A stretch of 64,000 bases of DNA from JADJSS01 sp046329815 (GTDB taxonomy: Bacteria > Bacteroidota > Bacteroidia > Chitinophagales > JADIYW01): positions 620,001 to 684,000 of the forward strand of contig JAXLTY010000002.1 in the NCBI GenBank assembly GCA_046329815.1, read 5' to 3'. The translations under genes and the position numbers were made by a program. This document shows positions 17,288-25,043 of this stretch, piece by piece. Position 1 is the stretch's first letter, and each line of letters begins with the position of its first letter. Under the pieces are notes generated by a model that did not search any database, was not told where the DNA came from, and saw only the letters and a list, made by a program, of their open reading frames with translations.

Positions 17288-17824
17288 TTATTGATTACAC
17301 AACTTTGCTATCTCATTCACTGTTTTCCAGTTACGTGTCGTTGCGGTTACTTTCAATTTATTTTCAAAAAAAGTGTTGCTGAGTTTGGTATTTCCATAAC
17401 CATTCGGACAATGCAAATACACATCATTTCCAATAATTTCAAACACATCAGGTTCAAAATTATAGGTATTTATTTTGGTCAAATTTTCTTTCGATGGTTG
17501 TTCAGATAAAAAAGTAATATGCAGTTTATCGAGTTCTATGTTCTTTTGTTTTAAATATGGATTTTGTTTTAAAATGCTTGTAATTTCATCAACCGTTCTT
17601 ATAATCACAGGAACATCAAAACCATACTGTTCTTTTATTTTTTGCTGAATTATAGTTTCTAAATTTTTTGTTGATTTCGCATCAAAAACAACATTTCCGC
17701 TTTGTATGTATGTCTTTACATTTTTGAAACTCATCGATTCAAACAATGCTTTCAAATCCTGCATCAGTATCTTATTTTTTCCGCTTACGTTAATGCCGCG
17801 AAGAATACAAATAAATGTCACCAT
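17288..17824 (-). CDS. DUF1697 family protein
   Basis: A 178-residue protein matching DUF1697: FICILRGINVSGKNKI at the start, YIQSGNVVFDAK near residue 39, VPVIIRT near 74, and NDVYLHCPNGYGNTKLSN near 133. The biochemical function is unknown; the C-terminal lysine-rich TATTRNWKTV motif is typical of the family. It is flanked on both sides by the two zinc-ribbon paralogues on the same strand with gaps of 9 and 21 nt, so the three may form one transcript. Confidence 0.87.
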   Translation of the reverse strand: MVTFICILRGINVSGKNKILMQDLKALFESMSFKNVKTYIQSGNVVFDAKSTKNLETIIQQKIKEQYGFDVPVIIRTVDEITSILKQNPYLKQKNIELDKLHITFLSEQPSKENLTKINTYNFEPDVFEIIGNDVYLHCPNGYGNTKLSNTFFENKLKVTATTRNWKTVNEIAKLCNQ

Positions 17825-17833
17825 GCTGTAAAG

Positions 17834-18415
17834 TTACACAATTGGCGGCCACGGTGAACTGATTGTCGGATTTTCCGGAATATAAACGATCCAGATGCCA
17901 TCACCATGATTTCGTAAAGTGCTGTTATCGTCCCAACTGGTAACAGAATCTGCTTGCTGCGCGCCTTCTCTTGTTGTAAACTGATATTTGATAATATATG
18001 GATGTCTTCCATTGATAGACTGACTTGTATCTTGGTAAATTTCGGTTATTGTACCATCAACAGCAACACCATTGCTCAATGCCTGTATTTTTTCCTGACC
18101 TACTTTTCTTCCATATCTGTATAAAAATATGCCAACTGCTAAAAATATCAAACCAAAACCCATGGCAAAAGTAGTCGGAATGCCGATGGCAATAAAAACA
18201 ATACCAATCAAAGAATGTGTATTGCGCCAATACATTACCTGATGCACAAATTTTTTAGGTAATACTCTTGGTGGTTCTTCGGGTTTTTCTCCTTTATCTG
18301 CACCAATCGCTTTAGGCAACGGCCCGCCACAATTTACACAATTGGGCGATAGTGGATAAGATGAATAATAACTTTTACACCACGGACAAGTGACTGATCG
18401 GTCAATGGTTAGCAT
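17834..18415 (-). CDS. Zinc-ribbon membrane protein, copy B
   Basis: A 193-residue paralogue of the protein at 16670-17266. Four-Cys ribbon CPWC near residue 10 and CVNC near 30, PLPKAIG, the PPRVLPKKF link, two transmembrane segments near 70-100, a YRYGRK basic turn, then a soluble domain (VDGTITEIYQDTSQS, IIKYQFTTREG) ending PWPPIV. The C-terminal part resembles DUF3592-like extracellular or cytosolic strand domains but the match is weak. Function unknown. Confidence 0.65.
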   Translation of the reverse strand: MLTIDRSVTCPWCKSYYSSYPLSPNCVNCGGPLPKAIGADKGEKPEEPPRVLPKKFVHQVMYWRNTHSLIGIVFIAIGIPTTFAMGFGLIFLAVGIFLYRYGRKVGQEKIQALSNGVAVDGTITEIYQDTSQSINGRHPYIIKYQFTTREGAQQADSVTSWDDNSTLRNHGDGIWIVYIPENPTISSPWPPIV

Positions 18416-18454
18416 ATTAATGATTTTTGTAATATAAAACTACAAAAAAATAGT

Positions 18455-19387
18455 TTACAAAAGAATTGCATTTCGCACGTCTTCCACATCTTTTTCAATT
18501 TGGATCTTCAGCAAATCCCAGTTTTCATATTTTATTTGCGGTCGAAGATAATCGACAAAGATGATATCCAACGGTTTATTATACAAATCGCCGTCAAAAT
18601 CCAGCACAAAAACTTCAATAGTCAATTTGCTGTTATCAAAGACTGTTTCGCGATAACCGATGCTCAACGCACCTTTAAAATAAGTATCATCGATCTTTAT
18701 TTTCACTGCATAAACGCCAGACGCAGGAATCAGTTTATGTGGATTGCTTATATCAATATTTGCTGTAGGAAAACCAAGCACACGACCGATCTTGTCGCCG
18801 TGCACCACTTTGCCTTTTATGGAAAACGGATGTGCCAATAATTTATTTGCTTCTTTGATATTTCCGTTTAATAAGAAGTTGCGCACTTTGGTGGAACTTA
18901 CTGAAATCTCGTCTAAAGTTTGTGCAGATATTTCTTCCACTTCGTAATTATATTTTGATGAAAGCTCGCGCAGCAAATCAATATTGCCTTGACGGTTTTT
19001 ACCAAAATGATGATCGTAACCAATCACAATTTTCTTTGGATGGAAATTCTGTATTAAAATTTTTTCTACATATTCACGAGCTTCCATCGAAGCAAAATCT
19101 TTGGAAAATTCAGCGATTACTAAATGATCGAGACCAAATGTTTCCAAAAGATCTTCTTTTTCATCAATGGTAGAAATTAATTTTAAGGTATCATCATTCG
19201 GATTTAATACCAATCTCGGATGCGGATCGAACGTTAGTAAAATACTTTCACCATCAATTTCATGTGCAATATCATTCAGGCGTTTTATAATTTGCTGATG
19301 TCCGAAATGTACGCCATCATACGTGCCGATGGTCAGCACTGCATTTTTAAACGTTGGTAAATGATGTAAGCCGTAATGAATTTGCAT
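18455..19387 (-). CDS. ribF: Bifunctional riboflavin kinase / FAD synthetase
   Basis: Makes FMN and then FAD from riboflavin; cytosolic. In 310 residues: N-terminal nucleotidyltransferase half with LTIGTYDGVHFGHQQII near residue 20 and IGYDHHFGKNRQGN near 122; C-terminal flavokinase half with GKVVHGDKIGRVLGFPTANI near 190, GVYAVKI and EVFVLDFDGDLY. It has its own promoter-like box at 19424-19431, although it also ends the ftsX-uppP-truB series. Confidence 0.93.
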   Translation of the reverse strand: MQIHYGLHHLPTFKNAVLTIGTYDGVHFGHQQIIKRLNDIAHEIDGESILLTFDPHPRLVLNPNDDTLKLISTIDEKEDLLETFGLDHLVIAEFSKDFASMEAREYVEKILIQNFHPKKIVIGYDHHFGKNRQGNIDLLRELSSKYNYEVEEISAQTLDEISVSSTKVRNFLLNGNIKEANKLLAHPFSIKGKVVHGDKIGRVLGFPTANIDISNPHKLIPASGVYAVKIKIDDTYFKGALSIGYRETVFDNSKLTIEVFVLDFDGDLYNKPLDIIFVDYLRPQIKYENWDLLKIQIEKDVEDVRNAILL

Positions 19388-19423
19388 GTTAATTGTGAAT
19401 CATAATTTTAAAACCATCAACAG

Positions 19424-19431
19424 CAAAGTTA
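19424..19431 (-). promoter_or_regulatory. -7 promoter element for ribF
   Basis: TAACTTTG followed by C, placed directly after the truB stop codon (TAG at 19433-19435). It predicts a leader of roughly 30 nt for ribF. Confidence 0.5.
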
Positions 19432-19432
19432 A

Positions 19433-20113
19433 CTATTCTATTGCTTTTAAAAAATCATCTACTGATACAGCATCATCTACTGAATAGCTGCCAATCTTTG
19501 TTCTTCGCAATGCATATAAATAAGCGCCGTTATTCAGTCGAAGTCCGAAATCGTTTGCCAGACTTCTGATGTAAGTTCCTTTTGTACATTCTACATAAAA
19601 ATCCAGCAACGGCAAATCGATCTTAGTGATATCGAACTTTTTTATAGTAATTGATTTTGACTTAATCTCTACTTCTTTTCCTGCGCGCGCCAAATCGTAA
19701 GCACGTTTGCCATCAATTTTAACTGCTGAAAAAATAGGCGGAAATTGTTGTTGTTCGCCAATAAAAGTTGCTGCGTTATGAACGATGGATTCATTCGTAA
19801 TTCCTGAAATATCAAAAGTCTGATCAACATCTTTTTCAGTATCAAAACAAGGTGTTGTTGCTCCTAAAAAAAACGTTCCTGTATATGTTTTATCAGCATC
19901 TTGTATTTGCTGAATCTCTTTTGTTTTCTTGCCTGTACACAAGATCAGCAAACCGGTTGCCTTCGGATCTAATGTGCCTGCATGACCAATTTTTATCTTA
20001 CCGTATTTCTTTTTAAGTGCGAATTTAATTTTATTCACCACATCAAAACTAGTCCAGTCTAATGATTTATCAATTAAAATAACTTCGCCTTCAACAAAAT
20101 TGTAATGAGCCAT
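19433..20113 (-). CDS. truB: tRNA pseudouridine(55) synthase
   Basis: Isomerises U55 in the tRNA T-loop. A 226-residue protein with catalytic Asp in GHAGTLDPKATGLL near residue 46, then ADKTYTGTFFLG, FPPIFSAVKIDGKRAYDLARAG near 125 and CTKGTYIRSLANDFG near 178. It lacks the C-terminal PUA domain of the E. coli enzyme, which is usual for short Bacteroidota TruB. 13 nt downstream of uppP. Confidence 0.93.
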   Translation of the reverse strand: MAHYNFVEGEVILIDKSLDWTSFDVVNKIKFALKKKYGKIKIGHAGTLDPKATGLLILCTGKKTKEIQQIQDADKTYTGTFFLGATTPCFDTEKDVDQTFDISGITNESIVHNAATFIGEQQQFPPIFSAVKIDGKRAYDLARAGKEVEIKSKSITIKKFDITKIDLPLLDFYVECTKGTYIRSLANDFGLRLNNGAYLYALRRTKIGSYSVDDAVSVDDFLKAIE

Positions 20114-20126
20114 TTTTTTGCTGAAT

Positions 20127-20918
20127 CTATTTATTTATCAGTAATAGAATTAAGATAACAGAACCAAGAATTATTCTGTAAAATCCGAAAAAACGGAATC
20201 CGAATTTTTGTAATATTTCAATGAAAAATTTCACTGCTAGAAATGCAACGATGAAAGAAACCACACAGCCAATCAACAACGTCGTTATTTCATTGGAACC
20301 GAAAGTAACTTGTCCGTCCTGATATACATCCAATAAACTTTTGGCACTGGCAGCAAACATAGTCGGCACCGCTAAAAAGAAAGAAAACTCAGCGGCTGCT
20401 TTGCGTGTTAAACCGATACTCATACCGCCAACTATTGTTGCCGCACTTCTGCTCAAACCCGGAAAAATGATGCTCAATACCTGGAAGCATCCAATTTTAA
20501 AAGCAGTCAGGAAATCAATTTGTTGCTCGCTTTGAATTTTATTTTTAGTAAATAATTTATCGACAAACAACAAAATAATACCACCGATAATCATCACAAT
20601 AGCAATAAACATTAGGTTGCTCAACGTAGCATCGATATGTTTTTTTAATAGAGCGCCAAATACCAAAGCAGGAATCACGGCAATGATCAGTTTGATATAG
20701 AAGTTAATATTTTTGAAATCGAAGAACTTTTTCCAAAACAGCAAAACCACTGCAAGTATAGCTGCAAACTGTATCACTACTTCATACATATCGCGAAACG
20801 GTGTTTGCGGAATTCCAAGCAGATAATCAACCATTTTCATATGCGCAGTTGATGAAATAGGCAAAAACTCAGTCAATCCTTCAATGACAGCAAGGATAAT
20901 AACGTGTAAAATATCCAT
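20127..20918 (-). CDS. uppP: Undecaprenyl-diphosphate phosphatase
   Basis: Recycles the undecaprenyl carrier lipid for peptidoglycan and polysaccharide export; integral membrane (BacA family). In 263 residues with about eight membrane segments: EGLTEFLPISSTAHMKM near 13 and FPGLSRSAATIVGG near 160, the two conserved active-site regions. Overproduction in other bacteria gives bacitracin resistance. In the ftsX-DUF3098-uppP-truB series. Confidence 0.93.
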   Translation of the reverse strand: MDILHVIILAVIEGLTEFLPISSTAHMKMVDYLLGIPQTPFRDMYEVVIQFAAILAVVLLFWKKFFDFKNINFYIKLIIAVIPALVFGALLKKHIDATLSNLMFIAIVMIIGGIILLFVDKLFTKNKIQSEQQIDFLTAFKIGCFQVLSIIFPGLSRSAATIVGGMSIGLTRKAAAEFSFFLAVPTMFAASAKSLLDVYQDGQVTFGSNEITTLLIGCVVSFIVAFLAVKFFIEILQKFGFRFFGFYRIILGSVILILLLINK

Positions 20919-20945
20919 AAGTTATAAGTAAAAATTAGGTCAAAA

Positions 20946-21302
20946 TTATTCTGCAGCAGTTGTTGCTTCAGGTTTTTTAAGAATGGCAACCACCATTACT
21001 ACAAAGCCAAAAATTATAGTCAGCGGTGCCCAGGTGATTCTTCTTGGAGAATATATTTCATCAACATTGAATACTTTCGGATCTGTATTTCCACCACTCA
21101 TCATGGCAAAACCAATAATAATCAGTAATGCAGAAACAGCCATTAAAATATAATTCGTCTTATTAAAAAGCAGTTGTTTATTTTGGCTATCAGGCAATTT
21201 TAACCAGCTTGAATTATTGGATGAACTTTGTTTTACAGTTGATTTTACTTGAGGAACAACCGGTTTTGCAACAGGATTGGTTTTTGGTTGATTTTTTGCC
21301 AT
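20946..21302 (-). CDS. DUF3098 membrane protein
   Basis: A 118-residue protein: low-complexity N-terminus rich in K/P/Q/S (1-45), then LLFNKTNYILMAVSALLIIIGFAMMSGG, a loop with VFNVDEIYSPRRITWAPL, and a second membrane segment. This is the DUF3098 pattern, which sits between ftsX and uppP throughout Bacteroidota. The role is unknown; context suggests envelope or division. Confidence 0.85.
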   Translation of the reverse strand: MAKNQPKTNPVAKPVVPQVKSTVKQSSSNNSSWLKLPDSQNKQLLFNKTNYILMAVSALLIIIGFAMMSGGNTDPKVFNVDEIYSPRRITWAPLTIIFGFVVMVVAILKKPEATTAAE

Positions 21303-21311
21303 TGTTTTGGT

Positions 21312-22187
21312 TTAATACAATTCGTCTAATTTAATTTTAAGGTATTTATTTACCGCCAAATAAGTACTGACAATAGAAATGACTATTCCGAAGACAATCA
21401 ATGCTACTGCTATGAGTGACAAATTTACGAAATCCTGAGTCAAAATCTCAATGGAAAATTGATATTTTGTTAAATAAATTAAAATCGCCAATCCAATAAT
21501 TGCTATCAATGCGCTCACAACACCAACAATCACCGAATTAATAATAAACGGCTTGATGATAAACCAGTTGTTCGCACCAATCAGTTGCATACTTCTGATA
21601 GAAAAACGTTGCGAATACATCATTAATCGTATCGTGCTGTCTATAATGAAAAAAGCAACGATGAGCAAAATAATACTTAAAACTACAATTCCTATAGTTA
21701 TCGGTTCTAACTTCGCTCCTACTGTTTTTACAGCCATATCAGAATAAAATACTTCTTCAACGCCTGATAAACTTAAAAACGCAGATTTTACATCTTTCAC
21801 AAATTCAGGATTGGAAAAATCTGACTTTAAATTAATGATATATGAATCATATAATGGATTTTCACCTAAGATTTCACGAAAATTTTGTCCAAGATCTTTT
21901 TCAAATTCATCAGCTGCCTGCTCTTTACTTTTAAATGTGATTTTTGCAATATAATTTTGCTTTTTCAGATATGTTAGAATAGCTGTTTTCTGCGTTTCAT
22001 TTACATCAGCTTTCAGATTAATATCAATTTGTACGCTTTCTTTTATTTTGTTAATTTCTCTTTGAACGTACGATGAACTGCATGCAAATAAACCGATCAA
22101 AAAAAGGATCATAGTGATGCTCATCACTGCGCTTACATAAGAAGGTTTATACTTTTTCGGCGTTTTCTGCTCTAAGTTTTCAGACAT
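21312..22187 (-). CDS. ftsX: FtsX-like permease, cell-division protein
   Basis: Membrane partner of FtsE, linking division to peptidoglycan hydrolases. In 291 residues: N-terminal membrane segment near 23-37, extracytoplasmic domain about 40-160 (the ECD fold with QLNFREILGENPLYDSYIIN-like segment), and three C-terminal membrane segments with MYSQRFSIRSMQLIGANNWFI between the first two, the FtsX signature. ftsE is not in this window. First gene of the conserved series through truB. Confidence 0.88.
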   Translation of the reverse strand: MSENLEQKTPKKYKPSYVSAVMSITMILFLIGLFACSSSYVQREINKIKESVQIDINLKADVNETQKTAILTYLKKQNYIAKITFKSKEQAADEFEKDLGQNFREILGENPLYDSYIINLKSDFSNPEFVKDVKSAFLSLSGVEEVFYSDMAVKTVGAKLEPITIGIVVLSIILLIVAFFIIDSTIRLMMYSQRFSIRSMQLIGANNWFIIKPFIINSVIVGVVSALIAIIGLAILIYLTKYQFSIEILTQDFVNLSLIAVALIVFGIVISIVSTYLAVNKYLKIKLDELY

Positions 22188-22253
22188 GTTGGCGAATTTA
22201 AGAACTTTTTAATTACTTAATCTTGTTCGTTATTAACACACTGTGTGATTTCC

Positions 22254-22261
22254 TACATTTA
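22254..22261 (+). promoter_or_regulatory. -7 promoter element 4 nt before a transglutaminase-like gene
   Basis: TACATTTA then CATT then ATG at 22266. It differs from TAnnTTTG only at the last base and has the same 4-nt spacer as queD, prfB, rluA and mqnD. Confidence 0.45.
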
Positions 22262-22265
22262 CATT

Positions 22266-22934
22266 ATGAATAACGCACCATTTGGTTTAGATATTTATTT
22301 AGAACCCACTTTTTTTATTGACAGTAATCAGCCGGATATTGTTCGATTTGTAAAGAACACAATTGGCAACGAAACAGATAAAACAAAAAATGCGGTAAAA
22401 TTATATAATGCCGTGCGTGATGGCTGGCGCTACAATCCTTATAATATTGATTTAAAACACAATGCATTAAAAGCAAGTTCTTTATTTAACCGCGAAAATA
22501 AAAGTGGTTATTGTATCGAGAAAGCATGCTTGCTGGCTGCTTGTTTGCGTGCTGCCCATATTCCAAGCCGTCTTTGCTTTTTTGATGTAAAGAATCATAT
22601 TGGTGTAGAAAAATTAGTGGAACTCCTAAAAACGGATGTGCTGGTTTTCCATGCATGCGTAGATATTTATTTAAATAATAATTGGGTGAAAGCGACACCT
22701 GCTTTTAACGAAGCATTATGTAAATATTTAGGTGTTGCGCCATTAGAATTTGATGGTGTGCATGATTCTATCTTTCAGCAATACGATGAGGAAGGCGGCA
22801 TATTTATGGAATACTTAAAAGACTACGGCACTTTCCACGATGTACCGCACGATATGTTCGTTATGCTTTTAAAGCAAAACTATCCACATTTCTTTGCCGC
22901 TCAGGAAGAAAAAGCTATGGTTAAAATGGTTTAA
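22266..22934 (+). CDS. Transglutaminase-like cysteine protease-fold protein
   Basis: A 222-residue protein with a transglutaminase-like core: catalytic Cys in NKSGYCIEKACLLAACLRAAHIPSR near residue 78, and His/Asp supplied by VFHACVDIYLNNNWVKATP near 130-145. Such proteins act as peptidases or amidases on unknown substrates. No signal peptide. ATG 22266 replaces an upstream GTG that lies inside the promoter box. Divergent from ftsX and convergent with the emfourin-like gene. Confidence 0.8.
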   Translation: MNNAPFGLDIYLEPTFFIDSNQPDIVRFVKNTIGNETDKTKNAVKLYNAVRDGWRYNPYNIDLKHNALKASSLFNRENKSGYCIEKACLLAACLRAAHIPSRLCFFDVKNHIGVEKLVELLKTDVLVFHACVDIYLNNNWVKATPAFNEALCKYLGVAPLEFDGVHDSIFQQYDEEGGIFMEYLKDYGTFHDVPHDMFVMLLKQNYPHFFAAQEEKAMVKMV

Positions 22935-22961
22935 TTTTAAGCGGAAAAGAACAGCTACTCA

Positions 22962-23234
22962 TTAAAGTTTCAGGATTGCCTGATGTATCTCTTTTAAATC
23001 ATCATTCATATTATTGGCTGTATATTTCAGCTTTAGATGCAATGCATCAGAATCAACATGCAGCTCATAATTCAAATCATTATCAGCACCTGCTTCTTTT
23101 TCATCTGCTTTATTTTGTGGAACCAGTGAAGCTATTTTATCTAAAATCTTTTTAGATAATTTATCGGAATTTCCATCGAACAATTTTATTTTATCGCCAA
23201 CAAAACCACCTGATTGATATAGTTTAATATTCAT
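22962..23234 (-). CDS. Emfourin-like metallopeptidase inhibitor
   Basis: A 90-residue protein: start NIKLYQSGGFVGDKIKL, a polar middle, then NYELHVDSDALHLKLKY and a C-terminal acidic/helical end. This matches the layout I recall for emfourin, the protealysin (M4 peptidase) inhibitor (short strand, SGGF.G, later YEL.V.... and a closing helix). The neighbour immediately upstream is an M4-type peptidase gene, as in the known emfourin loci. A hairpin terminator between them should lower inhibitor expression relative to enzyme. No signal peptide, so cytosolic like its partner. Confidence 0.7.
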   Translation of the reverse strand: MNIKLYQSGGFVGDKIKLFDGNSDKLSKKILDKIASLVPQNKADEKEAGADNDLNYELHVDSDALHLKLKYTANNMNDDLKEIHQAILKL

Positions 23235-23266
23235 GCTATAAGAGTTTAAAATTGAAATAAAAAATA

Positions 23267-23304
23267 CGTCAGTAAATTAAACTTTTCAGTGCAATTTACT
23301 GACG
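23267..23304 (-). terminator. Terminator-like hairpin between peptidase and inhibitor genes
   Basis: Perfect 12-bp inverted repeat CGTCAGTAAATT/AATTTACTGACG with a 14-nt loop, followed on the minus strand by TATTTTTTATTT. It lies 18 nt past the peptidase stop and 32 nt before the inhibitor start. Confidence 0.7.
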
Positions 23305-23322
23305 ATTAAATGCAAAATAAAA

Positions 23323-24699
23323 TTATTTACCAGTTTTCTTACTCATTGATTTTTTAAAATCATCAAGTTCATTTTCGAGGTATTTATCGTAATGTCCGTT
23401 AAATTCATCTTGTTTCATTGTGCCACAGCAGGTGCAACGATCACCTACAGCATCTGTAACAAATTCAGTAGCTTTTAACTTCGTACCGTCTTTGTAATTT
23501 GCGGTCAAAGGTGTTGGTGAAACAACTACTTGTCTCAGCGTGAACTGGTTTCTGATATAGTTTCTGTATTGAACAGGTTTTCCGTCAGCTGCACATACAG
23601 ACAACATCTGATTTGCGATATCAGCATAATTTGCATTTGTATTTGGTGCATTAATGATCGCTCTCAACACTAATCCTAGTACATACTGACCAACATCATA
23701 CAATACCTTAGCATCATCTTTTTTGGAAATACTTCTTTCAAACGCAAATATATCAGCGATGATGTCATAAATAGCACCGGTAAATACCTGTGAAATCGCA
23801 TGTACTTCTGTGCCTGCTTCACTTAATTTCAAATTATTGTCTGCGTTTCTCAATCCATTCGGTCTGCCTAAAGCCAAGCCAAACTCTTCTGCCATATCCG
23901 ACAAGAATGTTTTATCATGCAGCTTTGATTTGGTTTGCGCAATAATGGCTTCTACCTGATCCAATTGCGACAATGTTAAAAATATAGCGCAAAGATCACC
24001 AAATGATTCGTGTAATCCACCGGTTTGCGCAGATGGACTTGTAATCCATCCTGGTTTTAAACCATCTAAAATAGCGTGACCGGTTTCATGAGCAACAATA
24101 TCTAAAGATCTGCATGTATAAACTCTGATTGCCGGTGACGAACCTGGTTTGATGAAATCACCAAATCTCAGACATCTGGCGTTTCTTTGATAATAAGCAT
24201 TCATTACATCAGGCAAACCATGCGCATACACTTCTAATGGAAGTGTGTTTGTCGCCGAGTTCCAGTACCACGGAACCTGATTGCTGATTCCCAGTGAGTT
24301 TAATGAACGCTGAACCATAGTCAGTGTCATTCTTACCACTGAAAACGTGTGAACGGCATCAAATGCGTCGGAACCTGGTGTTTGGATAAAATCTCCAAAC
24401 GCGTTCTTTGCAACGCTTGTCAAACCCAAACTGGTAATTCTGCCGTCTTTCGGTCCGCTTTGTAAGTAATTCGGAATGTAAGCTTTCCTGATTCCAATTT
24501 CGGTTACACTTGGGTCTTGCTTATAAATCAAGACTCTGCTTCCTTCCAAAATTAACGGAGGAAAAGGATGTGGAAGTGGCAACGGTACCGGCGTACCATT
24601 AGCTTCGGTTGATTTTTTCAACTTTCTGTTTTTTCTGTATTCTATGGTTGGTGTTGGAATGAACGCAACCGGAATACTTTGATCTACTTTAGTTTCCAT
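23323..24699 (-). CDS. M4-type (gluzincin) zinc metallopeptidase, no signal peptide
   Basis: A 458-residue putative endopeptidase. Zinc ligands by pattern: HETGH at residues 204-208 and Glu231 in HESFGD; VHAISQVFTGAIYD near His300 corresponds to the M4 GVH.NSG..N motif with the transition-state His. The N-terminus has no signal peptide or propeptide of the secreted thermolysin type; a proline-rich stretch (PVPLPLPHPFPPL) near 37 may be the short cofactor-like segment of protealysin-like proteins. A Cys cluster CTCC lies near 425. Paired with an emfourin-like inhibitor. Target unknown. Confidence 0.75.
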   Translation of the reverse strand: METKVDQSIPVAFIPTPTIEYRKNRKLKKSTEANGTPVPLPLPHPFPPLILEGSRVLIYKQDPSVTEIGIRKAYIPNYLQSGPKDGRITSLGLTSVAKNAFGDFIQTPGSDAFDAVHTFSVVRMTLTMVQRSLNSLGISNQVPWYWNSATNTLPLEVYAHGLPDVMNAYYQRNARCLRFGDFIKPGSSPAIRVYTCRSLDIVAHETGHAILDGLKPGWITSPSAQTGGLHESFGDLCAIFLTLSQLDQVEAIIAQTKSKLHDKTFLSDMAEEFGLALGRPNGLRNADNNLKLSEAGTEVHAISQVFTGAIYDIIADIFAFERSISKKDDAKVLYDVGQYVLGLVLRAIINAPNTNANYADIANQMLSVCAADGKPVQYRNYIRNQFTLRQVVVSPTPLTANYKDGTKLKATEFVTDAVGDRCTCCGTMKQDEFNGHYDKYLENELDDFKKSMSKKTGK

Positions 24700-24777
24700 T
24701 GTATTTATGATTAAAAATGCCTACTCTGTTTAAAATTCGCTTTTCGGCAATGGCGAATACAACTTGATGTGTACTCT

Positions 24778-24786
24778 GTAAATCTA
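24778..24786 (-). promoter_or_regulatory. Promoter-like box for the metallopeptidase operon
   Basis: TAGATTTAC, close to TAnnTTTG(C), about 78 nt before the peptidase ATG. No -33 TTG box is seen, as expected for an activator-dependent promoter; the phased ACCGTT repeats begin about 36 bp further upstream. Confidence 0.4.
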
Positions 24787-24821
24787 TAGGAAACATATAA
24801 AATAAATGCATAAACTTAGCG

Positions 24822-24867
24822 AACGGTCGTTCTATTGAGTAAACGGTAAATTATTAGAATAAACGGT
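24822..24867 (-). promoter_or_regulatory. Three ACCGTT direct repeats at exact 20-bp spacing
   Basis: On the minus strand ACCGTT occurs at 24867-24862, 24847-24842 and 24827-24822, exactly 20 bp apart, with extended forms TACCGTTTA (twice) and GACCGTTCG. Same-face direct repeats upstream of a promoter suggest an activator site. ACCGTT repeats are reminiscent of LytTR/AlgR-type binding sites, whose repeats are about two helical turns apart. The regulator is not in this window. Confidence 0.5.
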
Positions 24868-25043
24868 ACTGTTTTTTAGCAATACATTATAGATACAATT
24901 CAAGTCAAGTGCTCATTGATTTGACAAAATAAACTTACAATCACAAGGTATAAGTTTGTTTTTGTAGATTCTTATCTAGTTTCTAATGAGAAAATAAGAT
25001 GATTTCAGGCAAATACGGTTTGCATATTGCGAGAAAATATAGG
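24868..25043. other. Non-coding remainder of the peptidase-holA gap
   Basis: No gene seen. A weak inverted repeat AAACTTA/TAAGTTT (24931-24937 and 24951-24957, 13-nt loop) with an AT-rich flank could terminate holA on the minus strand. The rest is AT-rich without clear motifs. Confidence 0.35.
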
